From: an uncultured Bacteroidales bacterium
GTDB taxonomy: Bacteria; Bacteroidota; Bacteroidia; Bacteroidales; UBA932
Assembly (NCBI GenBank): GCA_937900465.1
Contig: CALCEJ010000004.1
Location: 1-7,512 of the forward strand
Reading direction: 5' to 3'
Length of the DNA stretch: 7,512 nt
The notes under the pieces were generated by a model. The model was not told where the DNA came from, did not search any database, and saw only the letters and a list, made by a program, of their open reading frames with translations. Below, piece by piece: positions 1-6,693 of the stretch; the first letter of the stretch is position 1, and each line of letters starts with the position of its first letter. The translations under genes and the position numbers were made by a program.

Positions 1-1106
1 TGCTTGGTGCAGAGTTTCTGGCCCAGCTTTACGGCGCCGGCAGGACAGTATTCGACGCAGCGGCCGCAGGCGACGCAGTTCTTGGGGTCAACCTTTGCGA
101 CATAAGCGCTGCGGCTCATATTCGGAGTATTGAACAGCTGCGATGTGCGGAGGGCGTTGCAGATCTTTACGTTGCAGTTGCAGATCGCAAAGATTTTGCC
201 TTCGCCGTCGATGTTCGTGATCTGGTGGACAAAGCCGTGGTCCTCGGCCTTTTTGAGGATGGCCATACATTCGTCATAGGTAATGTAGTGACCGCGGCCT
301 GTTTCTGCCAGATACTCTGCCATATCGCCAACACCGATGCACCAGTCGTGATAGTCGTCGGCACACCCCTCGTCCAGGCCCTTACGTCCTATGCGGCAAG
401 AGCATATACCAACTGCAAGATGCCCTTCATAGCGTTTCAGCCAGTATGATATGTGTTCTATGTCCAGGGTTTCATTTTCCATCGAAATCGCCTTTTCCAC
501 CGGAATGACGTGCATACCGATACCAGAACCGCCCATAGGAACCATAGGAGTAATCTTCTCCAGGGGAAGGAATGTCATACGTTCGAAGAACATACCCAGT
601 TCCGGGTGCTTTTTCATTAGTCCTTCGTTCATATTGGTATATTCCGCACTGCCGGGAACGAACATCGGGACCCAGTAAACGCGGTCTTTCCTCTCATAGG
701 TCGTACCCGGGACGGGACCGTCTTTGGTATACTTGTCGCCGTAGTCATATTCCATGATGCCAAGGCGGGCCATAAGGTCCAGCAAATCGTCGAAGGATTT
801 GTCGTCCGGGGTGTAGTGCCTGCTCCCGTTCATTTCGTGGAGCTGCTGGTAGGTGTGGTGTTTCCGGACCTTGAAGAAATTGCCGGGAAGCATATCCAGC
901 ATAAGATCGAGCGCAGCCTCGCGGCTCACGGGATCCATCTCGTCTTCAAAGATGCAGGCAAGTCCCCAGTATTCAGGGGCTTCCGTTGTCATCTTTATCT
1001 TTCCGGGAATACGGTCCGTGACGTGGCGGACGAGTTTAAGGAGCTTCGGGTTCGGATTTTTGTCGCCAAAGTGCTTGGGGACAAATTTCTTTGACATTTC
1101 AGGCAT
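1..1106 (-). CDS. Multi-cysteine 4Fe-4S ferredoxin-family protein, C-terminus cut by window edge
   Basis: An open frame of 368 codons without a stop starts at ATG 1106-1104 and leaves the window at base 1. A second in-frame ATG lies three codons on. The visible end carries a ferredoxin motif C344-x2-C347-x2-C350-x3-C354-P, the usual ligand set of one 4Fe-4S cluster; a further cysteine is C366 and a second cluster may follow outside. Upstream are two more cysteine groups: C235-x-C237-x10-C248-x7-C256 and C309-x-C311-x4-C316 (ICNCNVKIC). The order CxCR / G-C / CM-like / ICNC / CxxCxxCxxxCP resembles a family of clostridial and deltaproteobacterial 4Fe-4S proteins recalled from knowledge. Those often have a winged-helix-like N-terminal half, stand alone, or are fused to or sit beside an FAD/NAD oxidoreductase. 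Residues about 95-155 (DDLLDLMARLGIMEYDYG, then a Tyr/Trp-rich strand and FVPGSAEY) fit that N-terminal half. The gene lies 10 bp after hypB, so the two are probably co-transcribed. The electron-transfer role is inferred and the substrate is unknown. Confidence 0.82.
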   Translation of the reverse strand, partial: MPEMSKKFVPKHFGDKNPNPKLLKLVRHVTDRIPGKIKMTTEAPEYWGLACIFEDEMDPVSREAALDLMLDMLPGNFFKVRKHHTYQQLHEMNGSRHYTPDDKSFDDLLDLMARLGIMEYDYGDKYTKDGPVPGTTYERKDRVYWVPMFVPGSAEYTNMNEGLMKKHPELGMFFERMTFLPLEKITPMVPMGGSGIGMHVIPVEKAISMENETLDIEHISYWLKRYEGHLAVGICSCRIGRKGLDEGCADDYHDWCIGVGDMAEYLAETGRGHYITYDECMAILKKAEDHGFVHQITNIDGEGKIFAICNCNVKICNALRTSQLFNTPNMSRSAYVAKVDPKNCVACGRCVEYCPAGAVKLGQKLCTK

Positions 1107-1116
1107 ATTGTGCTAT

Positions 1117-1791
1117 TTATTGATTTTTCCAGGTGTCAACCTCCTCGACAAGCCACTCCGCAAATCTGTCCACGCCCTCCCCTGTCTTTGCGCAGATGGG
1201 GATGACGGTTGCCTTGGGATTACGCATATGGACATATTCCGTGCACTTTTCGATGTCGAAGTCGAAATACGGCAGGACATCGGTCTTGTTGATAAGCACA
1301 AGGTCGCAGACGGAGAACATAAGAGGATATTTCAGGGGTTTGTCGTGACCTTCCGGTACGGACAGGATCATTGCGTTACGGGAGGCTCCGGTATCAAATT
1401 CTGCTGGGCAGACGAGGTTTCCGACATTCTCAAGGATTGCAAGGTCAACGTCCGCGGTCTCAAGGGCATCAAGGCCCTGGCGAGTCATTTCTGCATCCAG
1501 ATGGCACATTCCTCCGGTGTGGAGCTGAATGGACTTGATGCCGGTCGCTTCCTTGATTTTTATGGCATCGACGTCGCTGTCGATGTCAGCTTCCATCACC
1601 GCAATGCGGAGTTTGTCCTTGAGGAGATTGATCGTACGGATGAGGGTTGTTGTCTTTCCGCTGCCGGGAGAGGACATAAGGTTCAGAAGATATACTCCCT
1701 TTGAGCGGAGTTCCTCCCTGAGATTGTCTGCATCCTTGTTGTTGTCTTCGAAAACGCTTTTCTTGATTTCGATAACTTTAACGCCGTCCAT
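1117..1791 (-). CDS. hypB: HypB-type nickel-insertion GTPase
   Basis: This 224-residue protein is a SIMIBI-class GTPase of the HypB family, which delivers nickel to [NiFe]-hydrogenase precursors in the cytoplasm, usually with HypA. Visible motifs in order are Walker A SSPGSGKT (40-47), EADIDSD (68-74), GGMCHLDA (93-100), the HypB signature ENVGNLVCPAEFDTG (121-135), the guanine-specificity motif NKTD (168-171), and CAKTGEG (200-206). The G-domain metal site (C96, H97, C128) is intact, as is the nucleotide site. The N-terminal CxxCGC nickel site and His-rich stretch of some HypB proteins are absent, so this is the short form. It is the first gene of a minus-strand unit, with the Fe-S protein 10 bp downstream; no hypA, other hyp gene or hydrogenase subunit is in view. 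A Bacteroidota-type promoter lies just upstream and there is no Shine-Dalgarno before the ATG. Family assignment is secure, but the client metalloenzyme is unknown. Confidence 0.95.
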   Translation of the reverse strand: MDGVKVIEIKKSVFEDNNKDADNLREELRSKGVYLLNLMSSPGSGKTTTLIRTINLLKDKLRIAVMEADIDSDVDAIKIKEATGIKSIQLHTGGMCHLDAEMTRQGLDALETADVDLAILENVGNLVCPAEFDTGASRNAMILSVPEGHDKPLKYPLMFSVCDLVLINKTDVLPYFDFDIEKCTEYVHMRNPKATVIPICAKTGEGVDRFAEWLVEEVDTWKNQ

Positions 1792-1812
1792 TGGTCTTAG
1801 GTTTAGTTTTAG

Positions 1813-1856
1813 CCTTCAAATTTACTAAAACTCGGTGAGACTGCAAAATTTGAAGG
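1813..1856. repeat. Perfect 11-bp inverted repeat, candidate operator
   Basis: CCTTCAAATTT at 1813-1823 is the exact reverse complement of AAATTTGAAGG at 1846-1856, with 22 bp between the arms. The arm centres are 33 bp apart, about three helical turns, which would put both half-sites on the same face of the DNA. The left arm covers most of the -7 element of the hypB promoter and the right arm touches its -33 element. Both putative start sites lie outside the repeat, so it would act as DNA rather than as an RNA hairpin. Binding by a dimeric regulator is inferred. Confidence 0.5.
1817..1847 (-). promoter_or_regulatory. Putative Bacteroidota-type promoter for hypB unit
   Basis: Read on the minus strand, TTTG (1847-1844) is followed after 19 nt by TAAATTTG (1824-1817). 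This exactly matches the TTTG / TAnnTTTG consensus of the primary sigma factor in Bacteroidota, whose usual spacing is about 19-21 nt. Transcription would start near 1810, leaving a leader of about 20 nt before the hypB ATG at 1791. The region is AT-rich, so a chance match is possible, but both elements and the spacing agree. Confidence 0.6.
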
Positions 1857-1873
1857 GGAAAAACGTCTTTTGA

Positions 1874-1905
1874 TTTGCACAAATCCCATAAAACACCTAT
1901 TTTTG
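1874..1905 (+). promoter_or_regulatory. Putative Bacteroidota-type promoter for DUF1846-serB unit
   Basis: TTTG at 1874-1877 is followed after 20 nt by TATTTTTG at 1898-1905, an exact fit to TTTG / TAnnTTTG. A second TTTG lies at 1869-1872. Transcription would begin near 1911-1913. That gives a leader of about 24 nt to the ATG at 1936 and almost none to the in-frame TTG at 1915, which supports ATG 1936 as the start. No promoter was seen between this gene and serB, so it should drive both. Confidence 0.6.
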
Positions 1906-1935
1906 TGACCCGTATTGACCAAAACATCCTCTCTT

Positions 1936-3411
1936 ATGAAATACGGGTTCGACAACGAAAAATACATTAAAATTCAGTCTGAGCACATCAAGGACAGAAT
2001 CGCCCAGTTCGGCGACAAGCTTTATATGGAATTCGGCGGCAAACTCTTTGATGATTACCACGCCAGCCGTGTGCTCCCCGGATTCGAACCCGACAGTAAG
2101 CTCAAGATGCTGATGAAGATGAAAGATGACGCAGAAATAATCATCGTCATCAGCGCGGTCGACATCGAAAAGAATAAGGTAAGAAGCGACCTCGGGATTA
2201 CTTACGATATGGATGTGCTGAGGCTCCGCGACGAGTTCATTGCGCGTGACCTTGACGTCAACAGCGTCGTAATTACTCACTATAACGGTCAGGCCAGTGC
2301 GGAGGCCTACAAGAAGCGCCTCGAGAATATGGGCATCACAGTCTATTATCATCATACAATCGAAGGTTATCCGAACAACGTCGCGCTTATAGACTCTGAA
2401 GAGGGATTCGGCAAGAACGACTATGTCCGGACGACAAAGCCCCTCGTCGTCGTGACCGCTCCCGGCCCCGGCAGCGGAAAGATGGCGGCCTGCCTTTCCC
2501 AGCTCTATCACGAGTACAAGCACGGAGTGAAGGCAGGATACGCGAAGTTTGAGACTTTCCCTATCTGGAACCTGCCCCTGTCCCATCCGGTCAACATCGC
2601 ATACGAAGCCGCCACTGCTGACCTTGAGGACGTCAATATGATCGACCACTTCCATTTGGACGCTTACGGAAAGACGGCGGTCAACTACAACCGCGACGTC
2701 GAAATCTTTCCCGTTATGAACGCCCTGTTCGAGGATATCTATGGTCAGTCACCGTACAAGTCCCCTACCGATATGGGCGTAAATATGGTCGGATTCTGCA
2801 TCAGCGATGATGAGGTGTGCAAAGAAGCGTCCCTGCAGGAGATTATCCGCCGCTACTACACGGCCCTTTGCAATTTCGCCGACGGCAGGGCCCAGGAGAG
2901 CGAAATCAACAAGATCGCCCTACTTATGAAACGCCTCAAGATCACGACGGACTACCGTAAGACAACCGTCGCAGCGAGGGAGAGGCTGGAAGTCAACGGC
3001 GGAATCGCTACCGCTGCAATCGAGCTCTGCGACGGGACCATACTTACCGCAGAGACCAGTCCCCTGCTCGGCCCCAGCGCCGCCCTTCTGCTGAATGCCG
3101 TCAAGCATCTTGCCGGGATAGCCCATAACGTCAAGCTTATCCCCCAGCAGATGATAGCCCCTATCCAGAAAACCAAGGTTACATACCTTCACGGTCACAA
3201 TCCCCGTCTGCATACTGACGAGGTCCTGGTTGCAATCTCGATGATGAGCCTCATAGACGAGAACTGCAAGCTCGCCCTCGACGAACTTCCAAACCTCGCA
3301 GGTGCCCAGGTCCATTCAAGCGTGATGCTCAGCGAAGTTGACCGCAAGACCTTCGCAAAACTCGGGATCGGCCTTACCTGCGACCCCGTGCGTAAAAGAT
3401 ATTCAAAATGA
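1936..3411 (+). CDS. DUF1846 / UPF0371 family protein, function unknown
   Basis: The 491-residue product is full length for the DUF1846 (UPF0371) family, whose members are about 490-505 residues. It begins with the family's characteristic MKYGFDNEKYIKIQSEHI and FGGKLFDDYHASRVLPGF. Other conserved blocks are DIEKNKVRSDLGITYD, EGFGKNDYV, a glycine-rich loop APGPGSGKM (GPGSGK at 177-182) that resembles a P-loop, AKFETFPIWNLPL, NYNRDVEIFPV and SPTDMGVNM. These suggest a nucleotide- or phosphate-binding enzyme, but I know of no established reaction. No signal peptide or membrane segment is visible, so it should be cytoplasmic. The ATG at 1936 is preferred over the TTG at 1915 because family members start at MKxGFDNEKY and the promoter leaves no leader for the TTG. 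The stop codon overlaps the serB start (ATGA), so the two genes are probably translationally coupled, a hint of a shared pathway. Confidence 0.94.
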   Translation: MKYGFDNEKYIKIQSEHIKDRIAQFGDKLYMEFGGKLFDDYHASRVLPGFEPDSKLKMLMKMKDDAEIIIVISAVDIEKNKVRSDLGITYDMDVLRLRDEFIARDLDVNSVVITHYNGQASAEAYKKRLENMGITVYYHHTIEGYPNNVALIDSEEGFGKNDYVRTTKPLVVVTAPGPGSGKMAACLSQLYHEYKHGVKAGYAKFETFPIWNLPLSHPVNIAYEAATADLEDVNMIDHFHLDAYGKTAVNYNRDVEIFPVMNALFEDIYGQSPYKSPTDMGVNMVGFCISDDEVCKEASLQEIIRRYYTALCNFADGRAQESEINKIALLMKRLKITTDYRKTTVAARERLEVNGGIATAAIELCDGTILTAETSPLLGPSAALLLNAVKHLAGIAHNVKLIPQQMIAPIQKTKVTYLHGHNPRLHTDEVLVAISMMSLIDENCKLALDELPNLAGAQVHSSVMLSEVDRKTFAKLGIGLTCDPVRKRYSK

Positions 3412-4640
3412 GAAAAGAACAGATACTCATACGGATAACCGGCAAGGACCGTTCCGGCCTTACCGCATCCATTATGTCCATCCTCTCCAAGGTGGACGCT
3501 CAGATCCTTGACATCGGCCAGGCTGACATTCACAGCTCCCTCTCCCTCGGCATCCTTATCCGTATTGACGAAAAGGACTCCGGCCAGGTTATGAAGGAGC
3601 TGCTGTTCAAGGCGACGGAGCTGGGCGTCAACATAGGCTTCTCCCCTATCGCTGACGAAGACTATGAGGAATGGGCGGGGCGCCAGGGCAAGAACCGTTA
3701 TATCCTTACGGTCATCGGCCCAAGCCTCTCCGCAAGGCAGATAGCTTCCGCAGCGGAAGTCGTTGCCCAGCAGGGACTTAACATTGACTATATCAAACGT
3801 CTTACCGGACGGATGAGCATAATGAATCCGGAGCGTAATGTCCGGGCCTGCATAGAATTCTCTCTCCGCGGAACACCCCGCGACAAGGAGCAGATGCAGG
3901 CGCGCCTTATGGAGATTTCGAAGGATTCCGGTATGGACTTTTCCTTCCAGAAGGATGATATGTACCGAAGGATGAGGCGTCTTATCTGCTTCGATATGGA
4001 CTCAACCCTGATACAGGCGGAGTGTATCGATGAACTTGCAAAGAGGGCCGGTGTCGGCGATCAGGTTGCTGCCATCACGGAAAAGGCCATGCGCGGTGAA
4101 ATCGATTTCAAGGAGAGTTTCACCCGCCGGGTCGCCTTGCTCAGAGGCCTCCACGTGAGTGTAATGCAGGAAATCGCGGATAATCTCCCGATAACCGAAG
4201 GCGCAGACCGCCTTATGCACGTCCTGAAGACGTGCGGATATAAGATAGCCATCCTTTCCGGTGGATTCACCTACTTCGGCGAGCATCTCCGCCAGCGCTT
4301 CGGTATCGACTATGTCTATGCCAATGAACTTGAGATAGACGAAAACGGATACCTGACCGGAAGGTATGTCGGAGAGATCGTCGACGGACGCAGGAAGGCG
4401 GACCTTCTCAAACTCATAGCCCAGACCGAAAAGGTCAACCTCCTCCAGACAATAGCGGTGGGCGACGGTGCAAACGACCTCCCGATGCTGCTGGAGGCCG
4501 GTCTCGGCATTGCGTTCCACGCAAAACCCCGCGTACAGGAAAGCGCCCGCCAGGCGCTCAACACGGTGGGGCTTGACGGGGTGCTTTATTTCCTTGGCTT
4601 TAAGGACAGCCAGCTGGTCGCGGGGAATACCTCCCTGTAG
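3408..4640 (+). CDS. serB: Phosphoserine phosphatase with two ACT domains
   Basis: This enzyme removes phosphate from O-phospho-L-serine, the last step of serine synthesis from 3-phosphoglycerate, in the cytoplasm. At 410 residues it is the long form: two ACT regulatory domains (about 5-78 and 97-175), then a HAD phosphatase domain (about 190-400). All HAD motifs are present. Motif I is FDMDST with nucleophile D196 and acid/base D198, motif II is SGGF with S284, motif III is K330 in GRRKADLL, and motif IV is GDGANDLPML with D353 and D357. The Glu of the substrate-recognition segment QAECIDELA (203-211) is also kept. ACT domains in such enzymes commonly sense amino acids, so feedback by serine is plausible. 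The ATG overlaps the stop of the DUF1846 gene by four bases, and no Shine-Dalgarno precedes it, which suggests reinitiation by terminating ribosomes. It converges on the membrane-protein gene with a 3-bp gap. Confidence 0.97.
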   Translation: MRKEQILIRITGKDRSGLTASIMSILSKVDAQILDIGQADIHSSLSLGILIRIDEKDSGQVMKELLFKATELGVNIGFSPIADEDYEEWAGRQGKNRYILTVIGPSLSARQIASAAEVVAQQGLNIDYIKRLTGRMSIMNPERNVRACIEFSLRGTPRDKEQMQARLMEISKDSGMDFSFQKDDMYRRMRRLICFDMDSTLIQAECIDELAKRAGVGDQVAAITEKAMRGEIDFKESFTRRVALLRGLHVSVMQEIADNLPITEGADRLMHVLKTCGYKIAILSGGFTYFGEHLRQRFGIDYVYANELEIDENGYLTGRYVGEIVDGRRKADLLKLIAQTEKVNLLQTIAVGDGANDLPMLLEAGLGIAFHAKPRVQESARQALNTVGLDGVLYFLGFKDSQLVAGNTSL

Positions 4641-4643
4641 AGG

Positions 4644-5867
4644 CTAGCTTGTCATTACAATGTTATAGTCTCCCGGGAAGGTCCTTCCGTATTCCTTCTG
4701 CGATATGCCATCAAGGAAGCCGGACAGGGAATCCCTGTCGATCCCGTAGGATTCAAGCATCTTCGCGGCGACCCCCAGCTGGAGATTGTTCATTGTCGCG
4801 TCGCAAAGGAGGATTCGCGCGATGTTGTCCCTGAATTCATTATAGAGCGTTTTATTCGAGGGAACTGTAACATCTACCGTACCTTTTCCTATCGCGGTGT
4901 TGAAATCATTCATATCGATGCCGTGTTTCTGGGCGAAACTTGCGACGACACTTGCCCTTTCCGTGGATTGGTGTCCCTTGGATGTACCAAGGACGGCGGC
5001 AAGGTTGCTGATATGGGAAAGGCAGGTGGCGTAAACCGGTCCGGAAGTATTGGAACCGCCTCCGCTATTGTTGGACACCGGCGTATATGTCGTCGTTGTA
5101 TTCAGCACGCGGGGACCGGCGGTACTGTGAATATGCGATAAATCGGCTTGGTCAACGCTGCCGTTCAGAATGATATCGGCGACTATTATCCAGATAACCC
5201 CCAGAACGACGAACAAAATGGCGGATCCGTTACTGTAGGCAACTATTCCGATGTACAGCCAGTATCCTACCAGCCATAGCAGCAGCGGAAAAATATTAGC
5301 CCAAGGTGCTTCCGTCTTGTTCACGATATATGTAGTAAGGGGCCACAGAAGGAGGAATGGCAGGTTGATAAGAAGCAGTCCGAACAGCAGCAGGAGCGGG
5401 ATCTGCCACCCCTTTGCGCTGCTGTTGTTAAGAGGGCTCCTGTCCCTTGTCATAAACTCCATATCGATAAGAAGGTATGACAGAGGCATTGCATTCACAA
5501 AGAACGCATCCTTGCTCTTGGAGGGCTCATCGATTACAAGGTCAGTCGCGACGCTGTCCTTATAGGTGATATTCATACCATAGCTTATCGTATTCTCCCC
5601 CTTGGTGAAGATACGAAGATTCTCGTAGCGGGCGTTCATATTGCCCTTACGGCCCTTGGATTTCACTGATACGGGAGGAAGATATTTCTGCGTTATCTCC
5701 GTGTAGGTTTTACCTATCAGTTTGTTCTCCATTGTCATCGCATTGAACGTACATCCGTACTCGATGTTGTCGGGCTCAATGGACTTTGGATATATGGCGA
5801 ACGTATAGACGATAATGCCAATGCCTGCGACAAAGCCTATCAATGACGGTATATAGCTTCTGAACAT
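4644..5867 (-). CDS. Four-helix membrane protein with TerB-like helical C-terminal domain
   Basis: I do not recognise this 407-residue protein as a named family. Hydrophobic segments fall at about 6-26, 154-181, 190-211 and 214-235. The stretch 27-153, between the first two, would form a polar domain on one side of the inner membrane, probably periplasmic. It is followed by a Thr/Ser/Asn/Gly linker (about 250-276) and a helical cytoplasmic domain (about 278-390). That domain contains two similar halves, each beginning near an N-[LI]-A segment and ending in [HY]GID plus a short helix (288-325 and 348-385). The layout recalls TerB/DjlA-type domains, but the usual Asp-Gly and Glu metal-type residues are not conserved, so the match is tentative. 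It is the last gene of the AAA-FHA-PP2C group, 22 bp after the phosphatase, and could anchor that system or be its effector. Its start has no Shine-Dalgarno. The coding call is firm; the function is not. Confidence 0.85.
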   Translation of the reverse strand: MFRSYIPSLIGFVAGIGIIVYTFAIYPKSIEPDNIEYGCTFNAMTMENKLIGKTYTEITQKYLPPVSVKSKGRKGNMNARYENLRIFTKGENTISYGMNITYKDSVATDLVIDEPSKSKDAFFVNAMPLSYLLIDMEFMTRDRSPLNNSSAKGWQIPLLLLFGLLLINLPFLLLWPLTTYIVNKTEAPWANIFPLLLWLVGYWLYIGIVAYSNGSAILFVVLGVIWIIVADIILNGSVDQADLSHIHSTAGPRVLNTTTTYTPVSNNSGGGSNTSGPVYATCLSHISNLAAVLGTSKGHQSTERASVVASFAQKHGIDMNDFNTAIGKGTVDVTVPSNKTLYNEFRDNIARILLCDATMNNLQLGVAAKMLESYGIDRDSLSGFLDGISQKEYGRTFPGDYNIVMTS

Positions 5868-5889
5868 ATGGATTAGAAAATGTTATATG

Positions 5890-6693
5890 TTAAACGTAAG
5901 GGTCCCAGGCAGGGTTTTCGTCCGGGAAATCTTCCTCCTCCGGAGGGAAAGGCTCATCGACTTTGGCGACGATGATGGAGATATTGTCCGCTCCACCCTT
6001 GTACTCCGCATCCTCGAGAAGGTCATCAGCCGGATGGGACCTGTCGAAGGACAGTTCCTCCTCTATCTGCCATTCCTCGACCATATCCGTCAGGCCGTCG
6101 CTGCAGACAAGAAGCTTATCCCCCTTGAGAACCTTTCCGCTCATATCCTGGACAACGAGTCGGCCGTAACTGCCGCCGCCTATGCAGTTAAGAAGGAGTT
6201 TGCTGCCTTCGCCGCTATGAGTCATTCCCCTCTCGTTCTCGTCCACCGTGAGTTGGCGGAGGATATCATCCCTGTAGCGGTAAGTCCTGCTGTCGCCGGC
6301 GTTGACGACGTAGACTTTGCCATAGGCCCATATATATCCGGTCAGGGTGCATCCCCACGGCCTTTCCATCCCACGCGCCGCAGCCATTGCATTGAGGTTG
6401 TCGCTAATGACCTTCACCTTTTCCCGGAGCGCGTCCGGGAAATCCGTGCCGAAGTCTCCTGAATCGAAGAATTCCTTCAGTTGGGAAAGGGTGTATTCGC
6501 TTGCGAATTCGCCCATTTCGTGACCACCCATTCCGTCCGAGACAAGAAGGTAGAAGAGGCCGTCCTTTTCAGGGACGTCGACAGTGATTTCCAGGGAATC
6601 GTCCCTGAGGAGGACTCCTCCGACGGAAATCATATCTTCATTGTTGGTGCGGACTTTCCCTACGGAGCAGACCGCCTGGATGTAGAGTTTCAT
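5890..6693 (-). CDS. PP2C-family serine/threonine protein phosphatase
   Basis: A 267-residue PPM/PP2C phosphatase, a metal-dependent enzyme that removes phosphate from Ser/Thr of proteins in the cytoplasm. Visible motifs are GKVRTNNED (12-20), VSDGMGG (51-57), NAGDSR (131-136), VCSDGLTDM (196-204) and GADNIS (234-239). The metal-binding acidic residues D20, D53, D199 and D236 are present, so it should be active. It is the short bacterial form with no extra sensory or membrane domain. The C-terminus (246-267) is a strongly acidic, Pro- and aromatic-rich tail ending in NPAWDPYV, unlike the core. The start is taken at ATG 6693-6691 because it overlaps the FHA stop as ATGA and because family members begin a few residues before the RxxNED motif. 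An upstream in-frame start at 6750 would add 19 residues that lie inside the FHA gene. The neighbouring FHA protein is a plausible substrate or partner. Confidence 0.94.
   Translation of the reverse strand: MKLYIQAVCSVGKVRTNNEDMISVGGVLLRDDSLEITVDVPEKDGLFYLLVSDGMGGHEMGEFASEYTLSQLKEFFDSGDFGTDFPDALREKVKVISDNLNAMAAARGMERPWGCTLTGYIWAYGKVYVVNAGDSRTYRYRDDILRQLTVDENERGMTHSGEGSKLLLNCIGGGSYGRLVVQDMSGKVLKGDKLLVCSDGLTDMVEEWQIEEELSFDRSHPADDLLEDAEYKGGADNISIIVAKVDEPFPPEEEDFPDENPAWDPYV

Noticed and set aside
853..1704. 283-codon open frame on the plus strand
   Set aside because: It lies antisense to the hypB and Fe-S genes, spans their junction, and shows no family motif; both opposite-strand genes have clear motifs.
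1915..1935. TTG start giving seven extra residues on the DUF1846 protein
   Set aside because: The family starts at the MKxGFDNEKY block and the predicted transcription start leaves only 2-4 nt before this codon.
1897..2655. 252-codon open frame on the minus strand
   Set aside because: It is antisense to the strongly conserved DUF1846 gene and runs into the putative plus-strand promoter; no motif is recognisable.
4002..4520. 172-codon open frame on the minus strand
   Set aside because: It is antisense to the SerB HAD domain, whose catalytic motifs are all intact.
4630..4643. CCTC / GAGG stem at the convergent gene ends
   Set aside because: A 4-bp stem with no following T-run is too weak to call a terminator.
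4676..4688. GGAAGG-T-CCTTCC palindrome as a terminator
   Set aside because: It is short, has almost no loop, lacks a T-run, and lies within the membrane-protein coding sequence.
5887..6462. 191-codon open frame on the plus strand
   Set aside because: It is antisense to the PP2C phosphatase, which has every catalytic motif.
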